A DNA stretch of 6,453 nucleotides from Rhodothermia bacterium. Lineage in GTDB: Bacteria > Bacteroidota > Rhodothermia > Rhodothermales > JABDKH01. Positions 5,417 to 6,453 of the stretch are shown here, one piece after another (position 1 is the first letter of the stretch; every line of letters starts with the position of its first letter). The notes beneath the pieces were generated by a model that was given only the letters and a program-made list of their open reading frames with translations, was not told where the DNA came from and searched no databases. The stretch lies in the NCBI GenBank assembly GCA_030431165.1, contig JAUIJQ010000194.1:1-6453 (forward strand), given 5' to 3'. Made by a program: the position numbers and the translations under genes.

Positions 5417-6453
5417 CTAAAGCGTTTGCAGGTATGCGATGATCGCCTGTATGTCTGCGTCGCTCAGCTCCGTACTGTTCCAGGCGGGCATGTAGGCGGT
5501 GCGGTTCCAGTAGCGGTCCCCGCCATTCCCTGATCGCACTGCGGTCACAAACGCCTGGGCGTCGCTCAGCGTCGCCGACAGGTCAGACTCCGCAGATCCG
5601 CCGCGGCCGGTGACGCCGTGGCAGTTTGCACAGTACGTCGCGTACAGTGCTCCGCCATCGGTTGGTTTGTCAAACGCAGCGAGGAAGTCGAGCAGCTCGT
5701 TGAGCTGGGCATCCGAAAGATGGAGCGTTTTGTACGCCGGCATCGTCGAGGGGAACTGGATCCCCGGCCTGCCTTCGCGGATGATATACTCAGCGTAGTC
5801 GCGCACCGGTTGGCGCAGCGGATACCCCCGCTCGGTCCCTTCGGCCTGAAAGCCGTGGCAACCCGCACACCGGAATGTGTAGTACTCCGTTCCAGAATAC
5901 GCGGACATGTCGGCCAGCCCCGCGATGTACCCCGCCAGTGAGTCGAGGGCGGTATTGCTCAGGCGCCCGATCGAGATATCCGGCATGAGGCCGCGACCAA
6001 CACGCACCACGTCTGAAACGGCAAGATGGCCCTGAATGCTGCTTGGGAACAGCGCACCGCCGGCGCCTCCGGCTCCGTGACAGCCTTCACAGAACCGCTG
6101 AAAGTTCGTGGCCGGGTCGTCAGATGGTGGTGGCCCCGACGCATCGAGGAAAAGCTCTAGCGATACGACCTGGCTGTCTGAAAGGATGGGGAACGCAGGC
6201 ATCGCGCTTCCCCCGTTCAGGATGATGTCGCCGGGGTCGTCGGAACGCCAAATTGGAGAGGGCCAAATCAGGGTGCCTTCAGCCTCACCGCCGTGGCACC
6301 GCTCACAATTGGCCGCGTAGAGTGCGGCACCCTTGTCAACGGACGGAGGGGAGTTGTCGATGTAACCCGAGCCGGCGTCGTCAAGCGGCGATGGACCCGG
6401 ATTGGGGTCGATAAACTCGCAGCCGGCAACGAAGCCCAGGCTGGAGACGACGG
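5417..6453 (-). CDS. Tetraheme cytochrome c lipoprotein (5' end beyond the window)
   Basis: The reading frame stays open from the TAG at 5417-5419 to the right edge, giving 344 visible residues. The apparent ATG at 6200-6202 is internal, since a heme motif and a lipobox lie upstream in the same frame. Visible residues 1-11 read VVSSLGFVAGC, the end of a lipoprotein signal peptide with the lipid-modified Cys at 11. A Pro/Asp/Gly-rich linker follows. Four class I cytochrome c heme sites (CxxCH) then occur at 49-53 (CERCH), 121-125 (CEGCH), 195-199 (CAGCH) and 274-278 (CANCH). Each is followed by a likely axial Met in an MP motif, at 84, 156, 237 and 321 (MPAF, MPDI, MPAY, MPAW). The mature protein would be about 334 residues, anchored in a membrane outside the cytoplasm and carrying electrons. 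The four-domain design resembles subunits or donors of respiratory complexes, but the partner is not visible here. Little more than the first part of the signal peptide should be missing. Confidence 0.93.
   Translation of the reverse strand, partial: VVSSLGFVAGCEFIDPNPGPSPLDDAGSGYIDNSPPSVDKGAALYAANCERCHGGEAEGTLIWPSPIWRSDDPGDIILNGGSAMPAFPILSDSQVVSLELFLDASGPPPSDDPATNFQRFCEGCHGAGGAGGALFPSSIQGHLAVSDVVRVGRGLMPDISIGRLSNTALDSLAGYIAGLADMSAYSGTEYYTFRCAGCHGFQAEGTERGYPLRQPVRDYAEYIIREGRPGIQFPSTMPAYKTLHLSDAQLNELLDFLAAFDKPTDGGALYATYCANCHGVTGRGGSAESDLSATLSDAQAFVTAVRSGNGGDRYWNRTAYMPAWNSTELSDADIQAIIAYLQTL
6419..6453 (-). other. Lipoprotein signal peptide end with lipobox
   Basis: Read on the minus strand, the last 11 visible upstream codons give a hydrophobic stretch ending V-A-G-C. 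This fits the signal peptidase II lipobox (small residues at -2 and -1, Cys at +1, codon 6419-6421). The following EFIDPNPGPSP is a typical flexible tether. It places the cytochrome on a membrane surface outside the cytoplasm. The n-region with its positive charges and the start codon are beyond the window. Confidence 0.8.

Overview
This looks like a stretch of ordinary bacterial chromosome that is G+C-rich by eye. No mobile element, CRISPR array, tRNA or rRNA is recognisable. It encodes a central-carbon 2-oxoacid:ferredoxin oxidoreductase, a compact folate/thymidylate operon, and a multiheme cytochrome c lipoprotein that runs off the right edge. KorA, KorB, ApaG and ThyA all match their families over full length, and none of the genes is visibly broken. 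Most starts lack a convincing Shine-Dalgarno sequence. Together with the style of the ApaG, ThyA and KorAB proteins, this fits a high-GC aerobic member of the Bacteroidota/Rhodothermota/Gemmatimonadota side of the tree. That placement is an inference from memory of families, and Myxococcota cannot be excluded.

Layout. On the minus strand, korA (3106 to 1229) is followed 11 bases later by korB (1217 to 42). They form a two-gene operon for the gamma-alpha and beta chains of a KorAB-type enzyme. KorB carries an unusual N-terminal extension of five 10-residue repeats. The 318-base divergent intergenic region (3107-3424) holds three structures not explained by genes: a GGTAC-based repeat cluster near korA, a perfect 7-bp hairpin, and an AAACGATC repeat cluster just before apaG. 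On the plus strand, apaG, a small unrecognised gene, thyA and folA follow with short gaps. The folA gene converges, with only 21 bases between stop codons, on the minus-strand cytochrome gene (5417 to beyond 6453). A stem-loop covers the folA stop codon.

How the genes work together. KorAB would interconvert 2-oxoglutarate (or a related 2-oxoacid) plus CoA with the acyl-CoA, CO2 and reduced ferredoxin. ThyA makes dTMP from dUMP and oxidises methylene-tetrahydrofolate to dihydrofolate, which FolA (DHFR) reduces again, so their 4-base spacing is a functional pairing. The cytochrome is predicted to be a lipid-anchored, periplasm-facing electron carrier with four CxxCH heme sites, which indicates a respiring organism. 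I see no obvious new biological system. The best leads are the KorB repeat tail, the repeat clusters in the divergent promoter region, the small gene between apaG and thyA, and the tetraheme lipoprotein.
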